From Propionibacterium sp. (GTDB taxonomy: Bacteria; Actinomycetota; Actinomycetes; Propionibacteriales; Propionibacteriaceae): a DNA stretch of 35,041 bases. The notes beneath the pieces are model-generated. The model saw only the letters and a list, made by a program, of their open reading frames with translations. It was not told where the DNA came from and searched no databases. The translations under genes and the position numbers were made by a program. The DNA is taken from contig JALHFX010000016.1 in NCBI GenBank assembly GCA_022837595.1, forward strand, positions 1 to 35,041, written 5' to 3'. Shown piece after piece: positions 24,093 through 32,874 of this stretch; the stretch's first letter is position 1, and each line of letters starts with the position of its first letter.

Positions 24093-24694
24093 GAGCTCTC
24101 CGAGGAGTCTGCTGTTCCTGCCGTCAGGCCCCTGACCTGCTCGACGGTCATCGGCGCTTGGGGACGATCAGCGATGTATTCATTATCGCTCTTGCCTGGT
24201 CCCCATACTCGGTAGCCAGGCTCGGGTGGCTCGGTCGTCAACGAGATGGTGATCTCATAGACCTGCCGCAACCCAGGGGGCCCTCCCAAGATTCGGGGCG
24301 CACTGATGCTTGGGTACGGATCGAAGTCGAGCCGCTTCTGTGCCATCTGCATGCCGATCTGCTGGGCCCATTGCCTAATGTCTCCCTCGCCACCCAACGA
24401 CGCTTCCCAACAGGTGAGCGCGTAGTGGCTTCCCGACACGAAGTGGACGTTAAGTCGCTTTGGCAGTTCATCGACCCAAGCGCGAATCCCCAGGAAGCCG
24501 GCCACAGCCAGCGTCGTCATAGTGATCCATGGGTCCAGCCAATCGGCCCACCACCAGGCGACGCCATGATCCGACCCAAGCCATGCGGTGTTAGCGAGCC
24601 AGGTGATCAATCCGCCGACAAGGACCCCGATGAGCGGAATCTTCCACCGGCGCGGGGATAGCAAGTGCTTAAGCATCTGGAATACGGGTGGCAT
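24089..24694 (-). CDS. Two-helix membrane protein coupled to Csx3
   Basis: The protein has 201 residues and I do not recognise the family. A basic N-terminus is followed by two hydrophobic helices, IPLIGVLVGGLITWLANTAW (~20-39) and a second around ITMTTLAVAGFLGIRAWV (~57-74). A soluble domain of ~125 residues comes next, probably cytoplasmic, with HFVSGSHYALTCWEASLGGE, QIGMQMAQKRLDFDP and YEITISL. No CARF, SAVED or nuclease motif is evident. The ATGA overlap with csx3 and the position in the CRISPR island suggest a membrane effector or sensor of the type III response, analogous in layout to other membrane-bound ancillary proteins. The role is inference. Confidence 0.6.
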   Translation of the reverse strand: MPPVFQMLKHLLSPRRWKIPLIGVLVGGLITWLANTAWLGSDHGVAWWWADWLDPWITMTTLAVAGFLGIRAWVDELPKRLNVHFVSGSHYALTCWEASLGGEGDIRQWAQQIGMQMAQKRLDFDPYPSISAPRILGGPPGLRQVYEITISLTTEPPEPGYRVWGPGKSDNEYIADRPQAPMTVEQVRGLTAGTADSSESS

Positions 24695-25239
24695 GGAGAA
24701 GCAGCCCTTTCAGTTCTGCGGAAGCCTGCGCTCCTACGGGAGCCAGGCGATTGTGGTCTCCGAATGGTGCCTACTACCTGGGAGCTGGTGACCATATTAT
24801 CGAGGGCGCCTGACCCTGGAGGGAGTGCCCGTGTCGTCGACGAACAACGGCAATCAGGCAGAAAAGGTGCCTTGGCTTGTTTGCTGTATTCAGTGGCTCA
24901 CCCAGCTGAAAGGACACCCTCTCTTGCTCCTTCGATATTTGGTCTAGCTGGATCTGAGTTGTGTTGTGCCGTCGGTGTTGTGATTCGGGTTGACTTGTCG
25001 CGCCGCAGCTGGATCGCCGAGGGCCGACGGTTGGGCTAATCGTAGTAACTCGACCGCGAGACTCTCGCCCTCCGGTACATCGACACGATCGGATAGTTGC
25101 CTTCCTCGCTGTTGAGGTACGCATATTTCGCGTTCACCGGAGCTTCCTGTCGGAGAAGGCCACCGCTATCCCCAAAAGGATTCTTTCTTCAATCGAAACT
25201 TTCGGTTTTCGTCAACATCGGCATCTCGTGCGGCTACGA
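24695..25239. other. Gene-poor region left of array 3
   Basis: These 545 bp hold the upstream region of the membrane-protein/csx3 pair and the leader-distal flank of array 3. Base composition is lower in GC than the surrounding genes (for example around 24890-25000). Frames of up to 124 codons lack ribosome sites and recognisable motifs. TTTTCGTCAAC at 25206-25216 may be the last trace of an older repeat, but the match is too short to claim. Confidence 0.4.
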
Positions 25240-25639
25240 GTCTCTATTCGCTTTATCGCGAAGGGTCGTTGTCAACTTTCCTATGACGGTAATCGAGCTC
25301 AGCGTCAAGTTTCTATTCGCTTTATCGCGAAGGGTCGTTGTCAACGTGAAGTCCCATAAGGAGTGGTTACAGATTTTTGACGCCTTGACGTTTCTATTCG
25401 CTTTATCGCGAAGGGTCGTTGTCAACGGTACAAGAAAATGTGGCCGTATGCCACTATCGTTTCTATTCGCTTTATCGCGAAGGGTCGTTGTCAACGCGCA
25501 GGCGCTACTAGATTCGCTGAATGACGACGCGTTTCTATTCGCTTTATCGCGAAGGGTCGTTGTCAACATTGGGCCTTCTGGGCGGTTATTAACATCATGG
25601 TTGTTTCTATTCGCTTTATCGCGAAGGGTCGTTGTCAAC
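25240..25639 (-). CRISPR. CRISPR array 3 (6 repeats, 5 spacers)
   Basis: Repeats start at 25240, 25309, 25390, 25459, 25531 and 25603. Spacers are 32, 44, 32, 35 and 35 nt. The leader-distal repeat at 25240 has one change (GTCTC for GTTTC). All carry the T variant (GTCGTTGTCAAC), as in array 1. Transcription runs leftward from the leader at 25640, in the same direction as cas6 immediately upstream. The 44-nt spacer (25346-25389) is the longest in the locus. Confidence 0.97.
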
Positions 25640-25975
25640 CCCTTCGTCTACGGAGTGGGGTTTGACTAGCCCTGTTGGTGTCACTTTACACACCCGACTG
25701 CGCTGACGGGGCCGACGGGCGTGGTTTCCTGTGAAATTCGAGTGTTGCGCCTTGTCAGGAGGCTGCACACCCGACGGCAAATTCGCCGGTGCGCGCACAC
25801 CCCCGGTTGGGTTCACAGGTTCAGATCTCTTCGGCACTCGACGTGTCAATCAGTGTGGTTCGATCCGAACGATGCCCATGCCTTTGCCGCGAAAGGAGCC
25901 CATGCCGCAGTAAGCAGCCAACCGGAACAGGCTGGATGCGGTGGCTGACACGGCGGGCACTGTAGCTCGGTAGAC
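25640..25975 (-). repeat. Leader copy 3, overlapping the end of cas6
   Basis: This shares blocks with the other two leaders: CTAGCCCTGTTGG, CACTTTACACACCCGACT, GTGGTTTCCTGTGAAATTCG, CACACCCCCGGTTGGGTTCA. Here alone the outer part is the real 3' end of cas6 (stop at 25850-25852). This is therefore the ancestral arrangement and the other two are copies. Array 3 may be transcribed both from its own leader promoter and by read-through from cas6. Confidence 0.85.
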
Positions 25976-26569
25976 GATCTGGCCGAGGGCGCCGAGGTAG
26001 TGGTGGCCGTTGATCTGGACTTCGGTCGTCGACAGGTCAAGGTCAGAAACCCACAGTTGGGCGTGATCAGTCGGCGCGATCCGCAAGGGTGGGTGACCGC
26101 TGAACTTCGCCCAGGCGTCCGTTGGAGCTCTCAGCACCACCTGTGGGCTGGGAAACGGTGAACTTCGGTTGCCTGTTCTGGAGATGAAGGGTGTGAGGAA
26201 CTCGACGCGCCACGACGTGTCGCCTGACCACGTTGCCAAGTCGGCCCACGATTCACCTTGCAGCACAATCGGTGTGCGGACGGGAGTACGCAGGTGTCCC
26301 AGGCGCACCCCTTCACCGGCGGTGATCCTCGTGGCCAACGCGCGGAGAGCATCCTCGGTGAGTACCGACGCTTCCATTCCCCAGCTGCCGTTGCGCTGCG
26401 ACATAGGCGCCAGCCGATACGGTTTCACCGTGGCGTGGTGGGGGTCGTCATCAGATCCGGCCGTACCGGCAGGCGCGGTGTCGAACCATTGCGAAAAGGC
26501 AGCGTGCAGATGCTCGACAGGCACCGGACGATTCAAGCCCGTGAGTGGGAGCCAGTAGATGGCTGGCAT
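25850..26569 (-). CDS. cas6: Cas6 pre-crRNA endoribonuclease
   Basis: The protein has 239 residues. The start MPAIYWLP was chosen because AAGGAG lies 6 nt upstream (within 26576-26585); a longer frame lacks this. The RAMP-type N-terminal half is followed by VEFLTPFISR and the Cas6 C-terminal pattern YLGALGQIVYRA, then RLAAYCGMGSFRGKGMGIV, the glycine-rich loop. It cuts the repeat at the 3' base of its hairpin to give the 8-nt ATAGAAAC handle. It is the only intact cas6, so it must serve all three arrays and both effector modules. Its last ~35-40 codons are copied beside arrays 1 and 2. Confidence 0.9.
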   Translation of the reverse strand: MPAIYWLPLTGLNRPVPVEHLHAAFSQWFDTAPAGTAGSDDDPHHATVKPYRLAPMSQRNGSWGMEASVLTEDALRALATRITAGEGVRLGHLRTPVRTPIVLQGESWADLATWSGDTSWRVEFLTPFISRTGNRSSPFPSPQVVLRAPTDAWAKFSGHPPLRIAPTDHAQLWVSDLDLSTTEVQINGHHYLGALGQIVYRATVPAVSATASSLFRLAAYCGMGSFRGKGMGIVRIEPH

Positions 26570-26668
26570 CTGTGTCTCCTTTTTGAGCATGCCAATAGAG
26601 TCGGGAGTAGGCCATGGACAGTCTACGGAATGCGCGCCCGATTGATTCATCCCACCCAGCTTCGCGAC

Positions 26669-27409
26669 TCAACCAGCGACAGTGTAACGCCGGGTGAAAT
26701 TCGCGAGCAGCCGGTGCTGAGAGCCGTCCACCCCGGACGCTTTGGCCATCGCCGCCAACTCCTCTAATTCCTCGGGACGGAAATAGCCGACGTGCTTGTA
26801 GATGCGCATCCGGTCGCGGAGGTCGTCGGCGTCCAATTCGGGGTGGAATTGTGTCACATACACGTTGGTTCCGACCCGGTACATCTGGACGGGGCAGGCT
26901 TCACCGGTGGCCAGGAGTTCGGCTCCGGGCGGGACGCCGTTGCAGCTTTCCTTGTGCCCGACGAACGCCTCGAAACTGGCGGGGAGGTCCTCAAGCAGCG
27001 GATCGTCGCGGCCGGAGGGCGTGACGGTGATGTTTATGGCCCCCACCGGTTCGCTGTAGGTGCGATCCACGAGCCCATTGAGATAAGAAGTCATCGCGCC
27101 GATGCCGTAGCACAAACCGAGGAACGGCAGATCGCGGGTCACGATCTTGTCGATGAGCAGGTTCAGGTCGTCCTCGACCCGCTCCTGCAGGGGTGACTTG
27201 TCGGCGTCCGAGACGTTGTATGCACTGCCCCCCAAGAAGATGCCCGAGAAGGCGGCGAGATCGATGCCGAAGGTGGTCAGCGGTGCAGTCTCCAACCGGA
27301 CCTGCACCAGATCGCGGCGGCCCAATTGGGCGTGCCTGGCCACCGACACGTACTCGGCCCGGGCCGCCTGATCGTTGTCGCGGGTGCTGATCAGCAGAAA
27401 GGGTTTCAC
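26669..27409 (-). CDS. Class I glutamine amidotransferase domain protein
   Basis: The protein has 246 residues from a GTG start that overlaps the previous stop as GTGA. The catalytic triad is visible: C100 in LGLCYGIGAM and H189/E191 in QFHPELD. It resembles stand-alone amidotransferases related to the GMP synthase N-terminal domain. These hydrolyse glutamine and pass ammonia to a partner, or act on gamma-glutamyl compounds. The overlap with the GCS2-type ligase gene suggests that the pair works on gamma-glutamyl metabolism. The substrate is unknown. It marks the right border of the CRISPR island. Confidence 0.85.
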   Translation of the reverse strand: MKPFLLISTRDNDQAARAEYVSVARHAQLGRRDLVQVRLETAPLTTFGIDLAAFSGIFLGGSAYNVSDADKSPLQERVEDDLNLLIDKIVTRDLPFLGLCYGIGAMTSYLNGLVDRTYSEPVGAINITVTPSGRDDPLLEDLPASFEAFVGHKESCNGVPPGAELLATGEACPVQMYRVGTNVYVTQFHPELDADDLRDRMRIYKHVGYFRPEELEELAAMAKASGVDGSQHRLLANFTRRYTVAG

Positions 27410-28539
27410 AATCGCAGATTACTTGGAAGGTCCGAACCTGTCTCGTCGGCGAGCAGCTCGACGACTGTTTGCAGGTCGCCTGACCGCTCGAACTCGCGTC
27501 GCATCCGCGCGTAACTTGGCCCGGCATCCGCCAACTCGGCGCAGGCAGCCAACTCGGCCTCGCAACCCAGCTGCCGCGCATGCGGTGTCAACCTGCCCAG
27601 CCACATGTGCAGGCTGTCGCGTAGCGGCCGGACGCGCGGCGAGGCGTCGGTGTTGATGATCTCTGCGTCCACTCCGTAGCGGGCGGCCCGCCACTTGTTT
27701 TCTTGCATGAACCAAGGTGGCAGCACGGGCAGGGGACGTCCCTCGTCCAGTTCGGCAGCGAACCAAGCCGCAGCGCACTGGGTGAGGGCGGTGATCGCCC
27801 CCAGCTCTGCCAAGGTCGGTACCGAGTCGCTCAACCGGTTCTCGATGGTGCCGAACGAGGACGGCCGCACATCCCATCGGATCTCGCCGAGGCGTGAGAT
27901 CATCCCAACCTCTTCGAGGTCGGTGACATAGCTGTGGAACTCCTCCCAGCTCTGCATGGCGATCGGCAGGCTGTTCGTGTGCAGCTGTTGGAAAAGCATC
28001 GTCCGGTTGGACGCGAACCCGGTGTCCTCTGACTGCCAATAGGGCGACGAGCCCGCCAGCGCGATGAAGAACGGCGCCAGCGTGGCCAGCCCGGTGGTGA
28101 TCGGCAACGCCTTCGCCGGGTCGTCAACCCCGACATGCACGTGGGCGCCCATCGTGACCATCTGACGGCCCCACCAACCATTCTCGTCGGCCACCACCTG
28201 GTAGCGCTCGACCTCGAAATGCGCCTGGTCGGCAGCGACACTGAACGGATGCGCGCCCACCCCGACCGGCACCACGTCGTCGCCCAGCAGACCTCGCAAT
28301 GTGGCCAGGCTGGCGCCGAGGTCGTCCATCGCGTCGGCCACCCGCAGGTGGACGCCACTGACCAGCTCGACCATACAGGTGAGGTACTCGCGCCTGATCG
28401 GCCCGTGATCGGGGTCTTCGACGCCGTCGAGCAATCTCGGCGCAGCCGGCGTCAATTGCCCGGTCGCCACATCAACCAGAGCAAGCTCCCATTCCACCCC
28501 GATCGTCGCAGGGTCGGTGGGCGTGAACGCGAGTTTCAT
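27406..28539 (-). CDS. ybdK: Carboxylate-amine ligase, YbdK/GCS2 family (glutamate-cysteine ligase-like)
   Basis: The protein has 377 residues, full length for the family. TIGVEWELALVD at the N-terminus provides metal-binding glutamates. GAHVHVGVDD and the later WDVRPSSFGTIENRLSD are family hallmarks. These enzymes have weak glutamate-cysteine ligase activity, forming gamma-glutamyl bonds at the expense of ATP. In actinomycetes many copies have unknown physiological substrates. It is transcribed leftward with the amidotransferase in a two-gene unit. The 138-bp gap to the divergent alkylation-repair gene holds the promoters of both. Confidence 0.88.
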   Translation of the reverse strand: MKLAFTPTDPATIGVEWELALVDVATGQLTPAAPRLLDGVEDPDHGPIRREYLTCMVELVSGVHLRVADAMDDLGASLATLRGLLGDDVVPVGVGAHPFSVAADQAHFEVERYQVVADENGWWGRQMVTMGAHVHVGVDDPAKALPITTGLATLAPFFIALAGSSPYWQSEDTGFASNRTMLFQQLHTNSLPIAMQSWEEFHSYVTDLEEVGMISRLGEIRWDVRPSSFGTIENRLSDSVPTLAELGAITALTQCAAAWFAAELDEGRPLPVLPPWFMQENKWRAARYGVDAEIINTDASPRVRPLRDSLHMWLGRLTPHARQLGCEAELAACAELADAGPSYARMRREFERSGDLQTVVELLADETGSDLPSNLRL

Positions 28540-28677
28540 ATGTCGAGACTACGTGCAGAGGCTGCCATTCGAAGGGGTCGCCCAGCTATCAAAACTCCGC
28601 AACGCCGGTCGAATGTAGCCTGAGGGTGCCCCGCTTGAACCAGATCACAGACAACCAACCCCCGGTGGAGGACGACG

Positions 28678-29427
28678 ATGTTAGACGACGGCAACGGTAC
28701 GCGTCCCGCACAGGCCAGCGTCCCCGACCTGGTCGAACGCATTGATGAAGGCCTGCGCGCCCGGTCCCGACCCGAGCGTGCCGCCGGTGAGAAGGCCTAT
28801 CTCAAGAGTTCCCTCGAGCACTATGGCACCTCGGTGCCGGGCGTTCGGGCTGTCGTCCTCGAAGTCATCAAGCCTTTGCATCTGGGCCACGACGAAGTGG
28901 TCGCGCTCGCGGGGGCACTGTGGGCGACCCCGGTCCACGAGCATCGGCAGGCCGCCGTCGAGGTGCTCGAGTTCCACGTCCACGATCTGCAGGCGACTGA
29001 CATCGACGCCTTGGAGAAGCTACTGCGAGAGTCCCGCACCTGGGCGCTATCGGACAGCCTGGCGGCCTCGGTCGTAGGTCCGCTGGTCGAACGCGAACCC
29101 GACTTGACCACCACCCTCGACCGCTGGAGCACCGACGAAGATTTCTGGCTTCGAAGAGCAGCCATGCTGGCGCTGTTGCTGGCGTTGCGGCGGGGCGAGG
29201 GTGACTTCGAACGCTTCGGACGCTACGCCGACGCGATGCTCGACGAAAAGGAATTCTTCATCCGCAAAGCCATCGGCTGGGTATTGCGCGACACCGCCCG
29301 TAAACGTCCCGGAATGGTTTTCGACTGGCTGCTGCCCAGGGCACACCGGGCGTCCGGGGTCACCTTCCGCGAAGCGATCAAGCCCATGGACGACGCACAG
29401 CGCGCTGCCCTGATGGCCGCCCGCTGA
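28678..29427 (+). CDS. DNA alkylation repair protein, AlkD-like
   Basis: The protein has 249 residues with GGTGGAGGA just upstream of the ATG. It is all-helical with HEAT-like repeats. Typical motifs are EKAYLKSSLEHYGTSVPGVR at the N-terminus, WATPVHEHRQAAVEVLE, DEDFWLRRAAMLALL and EFFIRKAIGWVLRDTARKRP. AlkD-fold proteins excise or bind N3- and N7-alkylpurines by trapping flipped DNA. The catalytic Asp of AlkD cannot be placed with certainty by eye. It stands alone on the plus strand and is convergent with glgB, 37 bp apart. Confidence 0.85.
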   Translation: MLDDGNGTRPAQASVPDLVERIDEGLRARSRPERAAGEKAYLKSSLEHYGTSVPGVRAVVLEVIKPLHLGHDEVVALAGALWATPVHEHRQAAVEVLEFHVHDLQATDIDALEKLLRESRTWALSDSLAASVVGPLVEREPDLTTTLDRWSTDEDFWLRRAAMLALLLALRRGEGDFERFGRYADAMLDEKEFFIRKAIGWVLRDTARKRPGMVFDWLLPRAHRASGVTFREAIKPMDDAQRAALMAAR

Positions 29428-29464
29428 CCGGCCGACGTCCACCCGCACCGGGCAGACCCGCGGC

Positions 29465-31630
29465 TCAGGCCGGCCGCAGCCAGAGGGTGGTCAGCGCAGG
29501 AACCATGAATTGGAGATATGCGGGATCCTGCGCATCCGCGTCATCAACCTCGACCGCTCTAAGACGGAATCCCGACGGCTCACCGCTGTCGTGATAACGC
29601 CCCGCGTTCGTATTGACGATCACATCCCACTCGCCACCGATCGGCACACCGATCCGCAGTTCGTGCCCGTACGGGCCGAAGTTCGACACGCAGCCCAGCG
29701 AGGAGCCCTCCGCGCTGGTGCGCAAAAACGCGAAGACGCACGGGTCTTCAGGCTCGGCGGAGAGCCAGGCGAACGCGTCCGGATCGTTGTCATTGCTCCA
29801 CAGCGCCGGGGTCTCCCGGTAGCAGCGGTTCAGGTCACCGACCAGCGTTTGTACACCGGCATGGTCGCGCTGCGCCAGCAGATCCCAGTCGAGTTCGGCG
29901 TGCGCGTTCCATTCGCGGGGCTGGGCGAACTCGTCCCCCATGAAGAGCAGTTTCTTGCCCGGGTAGGCCCACATGAACCCGAAGTACGCCCGCAGGCCGG
30001 CGAACTTCTCGTGTTGGTAACCCGGCATCCTGGCGATCAACGAGCCCTTGCCGTGCACCACTTCGTCGTGGCTGAGCGGCAGCACATACTTTTCCGACCA
30101 CGCGTATTCCAGCGTGTGCGCCAACTGCTCGCGGTGCCAGTGCCGGTCAAGTAGTGGGTGCCCCAAGTAGTCGAGGGTGTCGTGCATCCAGCCCATATTC
30201 CATTTGAGGTCGAAACCCAATCCCCAGTCGCCGGTCGAGCGGGTGATCCCGGGCCAGGCTGTGGACTCTTCGGCGATCATGACCGCGCCCGGAACCCGAG
30301 CTGCGACTGTGTGGTTGAGCTTCTGCAAGAACCAGACAGCCTCCAGGTTCTCGTTTCCGCCATATCTGTTGGGGAACCAGTTGCCGTAGGGCCGGGCGTA
30401 GTCGAGGTAGAGCATCGAGCTGACCGCATCAACGCGCAATCCGTCGGCGTGGAACTCCTGCAACCAGTACAGAGCGTTCGCGTACAAGAAATTGCAAACC
30501 TCGGGACGGCCGAAATTGAAGATGAACGTCTGCCACTCGGGATGCCAGCCGCGCCACGGTTCGGGATCCTCATACAGTGGCGTCCCGTCGAACATGCCCA
30601 AAGACCACTTGTCGACCGCGAAATGGGCGGGCACCCAGTCGAGGATCACTCCGATGCCGGCCTGATGCAACCGATCGATCAACCGGCGCAGCCCGTCCGG
30701 GGTGCCGCGGCGTGAATCGGGCGCGAAATAGGAGGTCAGCTGGTAACCCCACGACCCCTCGTAGGGGTGCTGCATGACCGGCATCAATTCGACGTGGGTG
30801 AAACCGAGTCGGTTCAGATAGTCGGGGAGTTCGTCGGCCAGTTCGTCCCAGCCCTGACCGCTGCGCCAAGACCCGACATGCAGTTCGTAAATCGACATCG
30901 GAGACGCTCCGGGCCGGCGGGCGGCCTGCTGGTCCATCCAGAAGCCATCACCCCACTGGTAGTGCGATTCCTGGACGATCGAGTGCGCCCCGGTGCCGGT
31001 CTCGGCTTGGAAGGCACAAGGGTCAGCTTTATCACGCCAGACACCGTCGGCACCCAGAACCTGGAACTGGTATGCCATACCCGGCCCGATCCCGGGAACG
31101 AACAGTTCCCAAACCCCCGATTCGCCGAGCTTGCGCATCGGCAACTGGGCTGCCAGCCGTGGCCCTGTTGCGGGTGCCACGCGCACCCCCTTGGCCGCGG
31201 GCGCCCAGACGGCGAACGCTGTGCCAGATACGCCGTCATACTCGCGGACATGGGCTCCCAGTTTCGTCCAGACCAGTTCGTGGTTGCCCTCGCGGATCAG
31301 ATGCAGATCGAAGTCGCTGAGTGTGGGCTCAAAACGGTAAGGGTCCTCTTGGACGACCGCCTCGCCCCAGTTCTCGATGACAAGGTGGTACTGCGGAACG
31401 CCCGGACCCGGAAGAACACCGGACCAAATGTCGAGGTGTTCGCGCTCCAGACGCGTCTCGCCCCACGGGCCCCGCGCAACGACACCAGTTGCGTGAGCCT
31501 CCAGGACGCGAAGAGTAACGCGTCCGTCATGAATATGTGGTCCAAGAATCGCATGGGGGTAGTCGTGATCCCCGCGGCAAACGCGGGACAACTCGTCGGT
31601 CTCGACGAACTGCAGGTCAGGCGATGTCAT
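29465..31630 (-). CDS. glgB: 1,4-alpha-glucan branching enzyme
   Basis: The protein has 721 residues. The ATG at 31630 is used because AAGGAG lies directly upstream; an upstream in-frame start has no such site. An N-terminal carbohydrate-binding region (CBM48, ~100-220, FAVWAPAAKGVRVA) precedes the GH13 barrel. The catalytic residues are nucleophile D401 (GLRVDAVSSML), acid/base E454 (MIAEES) and H521/D522 (LPLSHDEVVH). It introduces alpha-1,6 branches in glycogen. The first ~110 residues carry an extra N-terminal module, common in actinobacterial GlgB. It is transcribed alone. Confidence 0.95.
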   Translation of the reverse strand: MTSPDLQFVETDELSRVCRGDHDYPHAILGPHIHDGRVTLRVLEAHATGVVARGPWGETRLEREHLDIWSGVLPGPGVPQYHLVIENWGEAVVQEDPYRFEPTLSDFDLHLIREGNHELVWTKLGAHVREYDGVSGTAFAVWAPAAKGVRVAPATGPRLAAQLPMRKLGESGVWELFVPGIGPGMAYQFQVLGADGVWRDKADPCAFQAETGTGAHSIVQESHYQWGDGFWMDQQAARRPGASPMSIYELHVGSWRSGQGWDELADELPDYLNRLGFTHVELMPVMQHPYEGSWGYQLTSYFAPDSRRGTPDGLRRLIDRLHQAGIGVILDWVPAHFAVDKWSLGMFDGTPLYEDPEPWRGWHPEWQTFIFNFGRPEVCNFLYANALYWLQEFHADGLRVDAVSSMLYLDYARPYGNWFPNRYGGNENLEAVWFLQKLNHTVAARVPGAVMIAEESTAWPGITRSTGDWGLGFDLKWNMGWMHDTLDYLGHPLLDRHWHREQLAHTLEYAWSEKYVLPLSHDEVVHGKGSLIARMPGYQHEKFAGLRAYFGFMWAYPGKKLLFMGDEFAQPREWNAHAELDWDLLAQRDHAGVQTLVGDLNRCYRETPALWSNDNDPDAFAWLSAEPEDPCVFAFLRTSAEGSSLGCVSNFGPYGHELRIGVPIGGEWDVIVNTNAGRYHDSGEPSGFRLRAVEVDDADAQDPAYLQFMVPALTTLWLRPA

Positions 31631-31824
31631 TGTGCTCCTTGCGGCAGGAATAGAGGTCGCCGAGCCCATCTGGACGGTTCAGGGCCGCCTCTGGGATGGG
31701 TGTGATTCCCGGGGTCAGACTTTCTGCCAGGAGCGATCATACCGGGGTGCGTCGCCTTGCAGTATCGGTGGCCACGGCGACGGCGTCAAGTGGGAAGAGC
31801 CTTCGCGGTAGCGCCCCCGATCAA

Positions 31825-32874
31825 TCACGCCGACCCTACCGTGGACTCCCGTATCACCAAACTGGGCTGGAGCAGTTTGCGCTGATGTACGTGGGTCTCA
31901 CCGTCCGCCAATTCGGCTTCCGCCAACTCGATCGCAGACGCTCCGATCTCCAAAGACGGCTGCGCCACCGAACTCAGCGGCACGACCGCGCTGGCGCAAA
32001 ACTCGATGTCGTCGTAACCGATGATGGCGATATCGTCCGGCACCCGAATGGTGCGAAGCATCGTGAATGCTTGGAGCAGACCGATCGCCAACATGTCGTT
32101 CGTAGCAAACACCGCGTCCGGTCGATGATCTGCAGGTCTGGCCGCGATCTCCTCGCCGACTCGTCGTCCCTCACTCACAGTCATCCCATGTGTGCGAATG
32201 AAACTGCTAGTCAGATTGGGGTAGTTTTCGATAGCGGCGAGTGCGCCATAGTGCCGGTTCACCACCTGCGCATGCGCAGGATCGCCGACCACGGTGATCC
32301 GTTCGTAGCCCTGTTCGATGAGGTGCTCGGCCGCGAGCTTTCCACCGGTGAAATCGTCCGCGCCGACTGAACAAAAACCGGGCGTATCGAGGGAGTCCAA
32401 AAGCACCACCGGTGTGCCGCGATCGGCCACAACCCGCGCAGCGGAGGTGTCGACACCACAAGGAACAAGCAGAATGTAACGCACTCGCTGCTGCTCGAAG
32501 AGCTCGAGATACTGGACTTCTCGCTTGGCATCCAGCTCGCTGCTGGCAGTGAACAATCCGAGCTCCCTGGCTGCGGCGGCTTGTGTTGCGCCCAGCGTGA
32601 CTCCGCCATAGAAGGGGTTGCCCATCTCGACGATGATGAGCCCAAGAACCGTCGAAAGCCCCGCCTTCAGTTGACGGGCAGCCAGATTCGGCACGTAGTT
32701 CAGGTCTTTCATTGCCGCCTCAACCGCGCGTCTGCGCTTGGCTGAAACCACATCGGGGCGGTTCAGCACGTTGGAAACCGTCCCCAACGAGACGCCAGCG
32801 AGCTGGGCTACATCTTTCAGGCTTGCCGGACGCTCTGGTCCGGTGATCGTGCGATCTTGCAGCGGCTTGGTCAC
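31825..32874 (-). CDS. LacI-family transcriptional regulator, probably of the rhamnose operon
   Basis: The protein has 349 residues. The GTG at 32874 is preferred over an upstream TTG because AAGGGGG lies 5 nt before it. The helix-turn-helix covers 19-39 (LKDVAQLAGVSLGTVSNVLN). The hinge helix NLAARQLKAG and a periplasmic-binding-protein-like effector domain (VLGLIIVEMGNPFYGG, AVFATNDMLAIGLLQA, IAIIGYDDIEFC) follow. It is divergent from rhaM, the MFS gene and rhaI, so L-rhamnose or a derivative is the probable inducer (inference from neighbours). A palindrome of the LacI operator type lies in the intergenic region. Confidence 0.9.
   Translation of the reverse strand: MTKPLQDRTITGPERPASLKDVAQLAGVSLGTVSNVLNRPDVVSAKRRRAVEAAMKDLNYVPNLAARQLKAGLSTVLGLIIVEMGNPFYGGVTLGATQAAAARELGLFTASSELDAKREVQYLELFEQQRVRYILLVPCGVDTSAARVVADRGTPVVLLDSLDTPGFCSVGADDFTGGKLAAEHLIEQGYERITVVGDPAHAQVVNRHYGALAAIENYPNLTSSFIRTHGMTVSEGRRVGEEIAARPADHRPDAVFATNDMLAIGLLQAFTMLRTIRVPDDIAIIGYDDIEFCASAVVPLSSVAQPSLEIGASAIELAEAELADGETHVHQRKLLQPSLVIRESTVGSA

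Noticed and set aside
24665..25039. 124-codon plus-strand frame left of array 3
   Set aside because: It overlaps the start of the membrane-protein gene, has mixed composition and no recognisable feature.
25201..25239. Degenerate extra repeat left of array 3
   Set aside because: Only TCGTCAAC and scattered bases match, and the spacing to the next repeat (23 nt) is too short.
132..25639. Self-targeting or island-targeting spacers
   Set aside because: By eye none of the 22 spacers matches another part of the window. A computed search would be needed to exclude partial matches.
30767..31705. 312-codon frame antisense to glgB
   Set aside because: glgB has full catalytic motifs on the minus strand. 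The opposite frame is open because of GC-rich codon use and has no recognisable domain or ribosome site.
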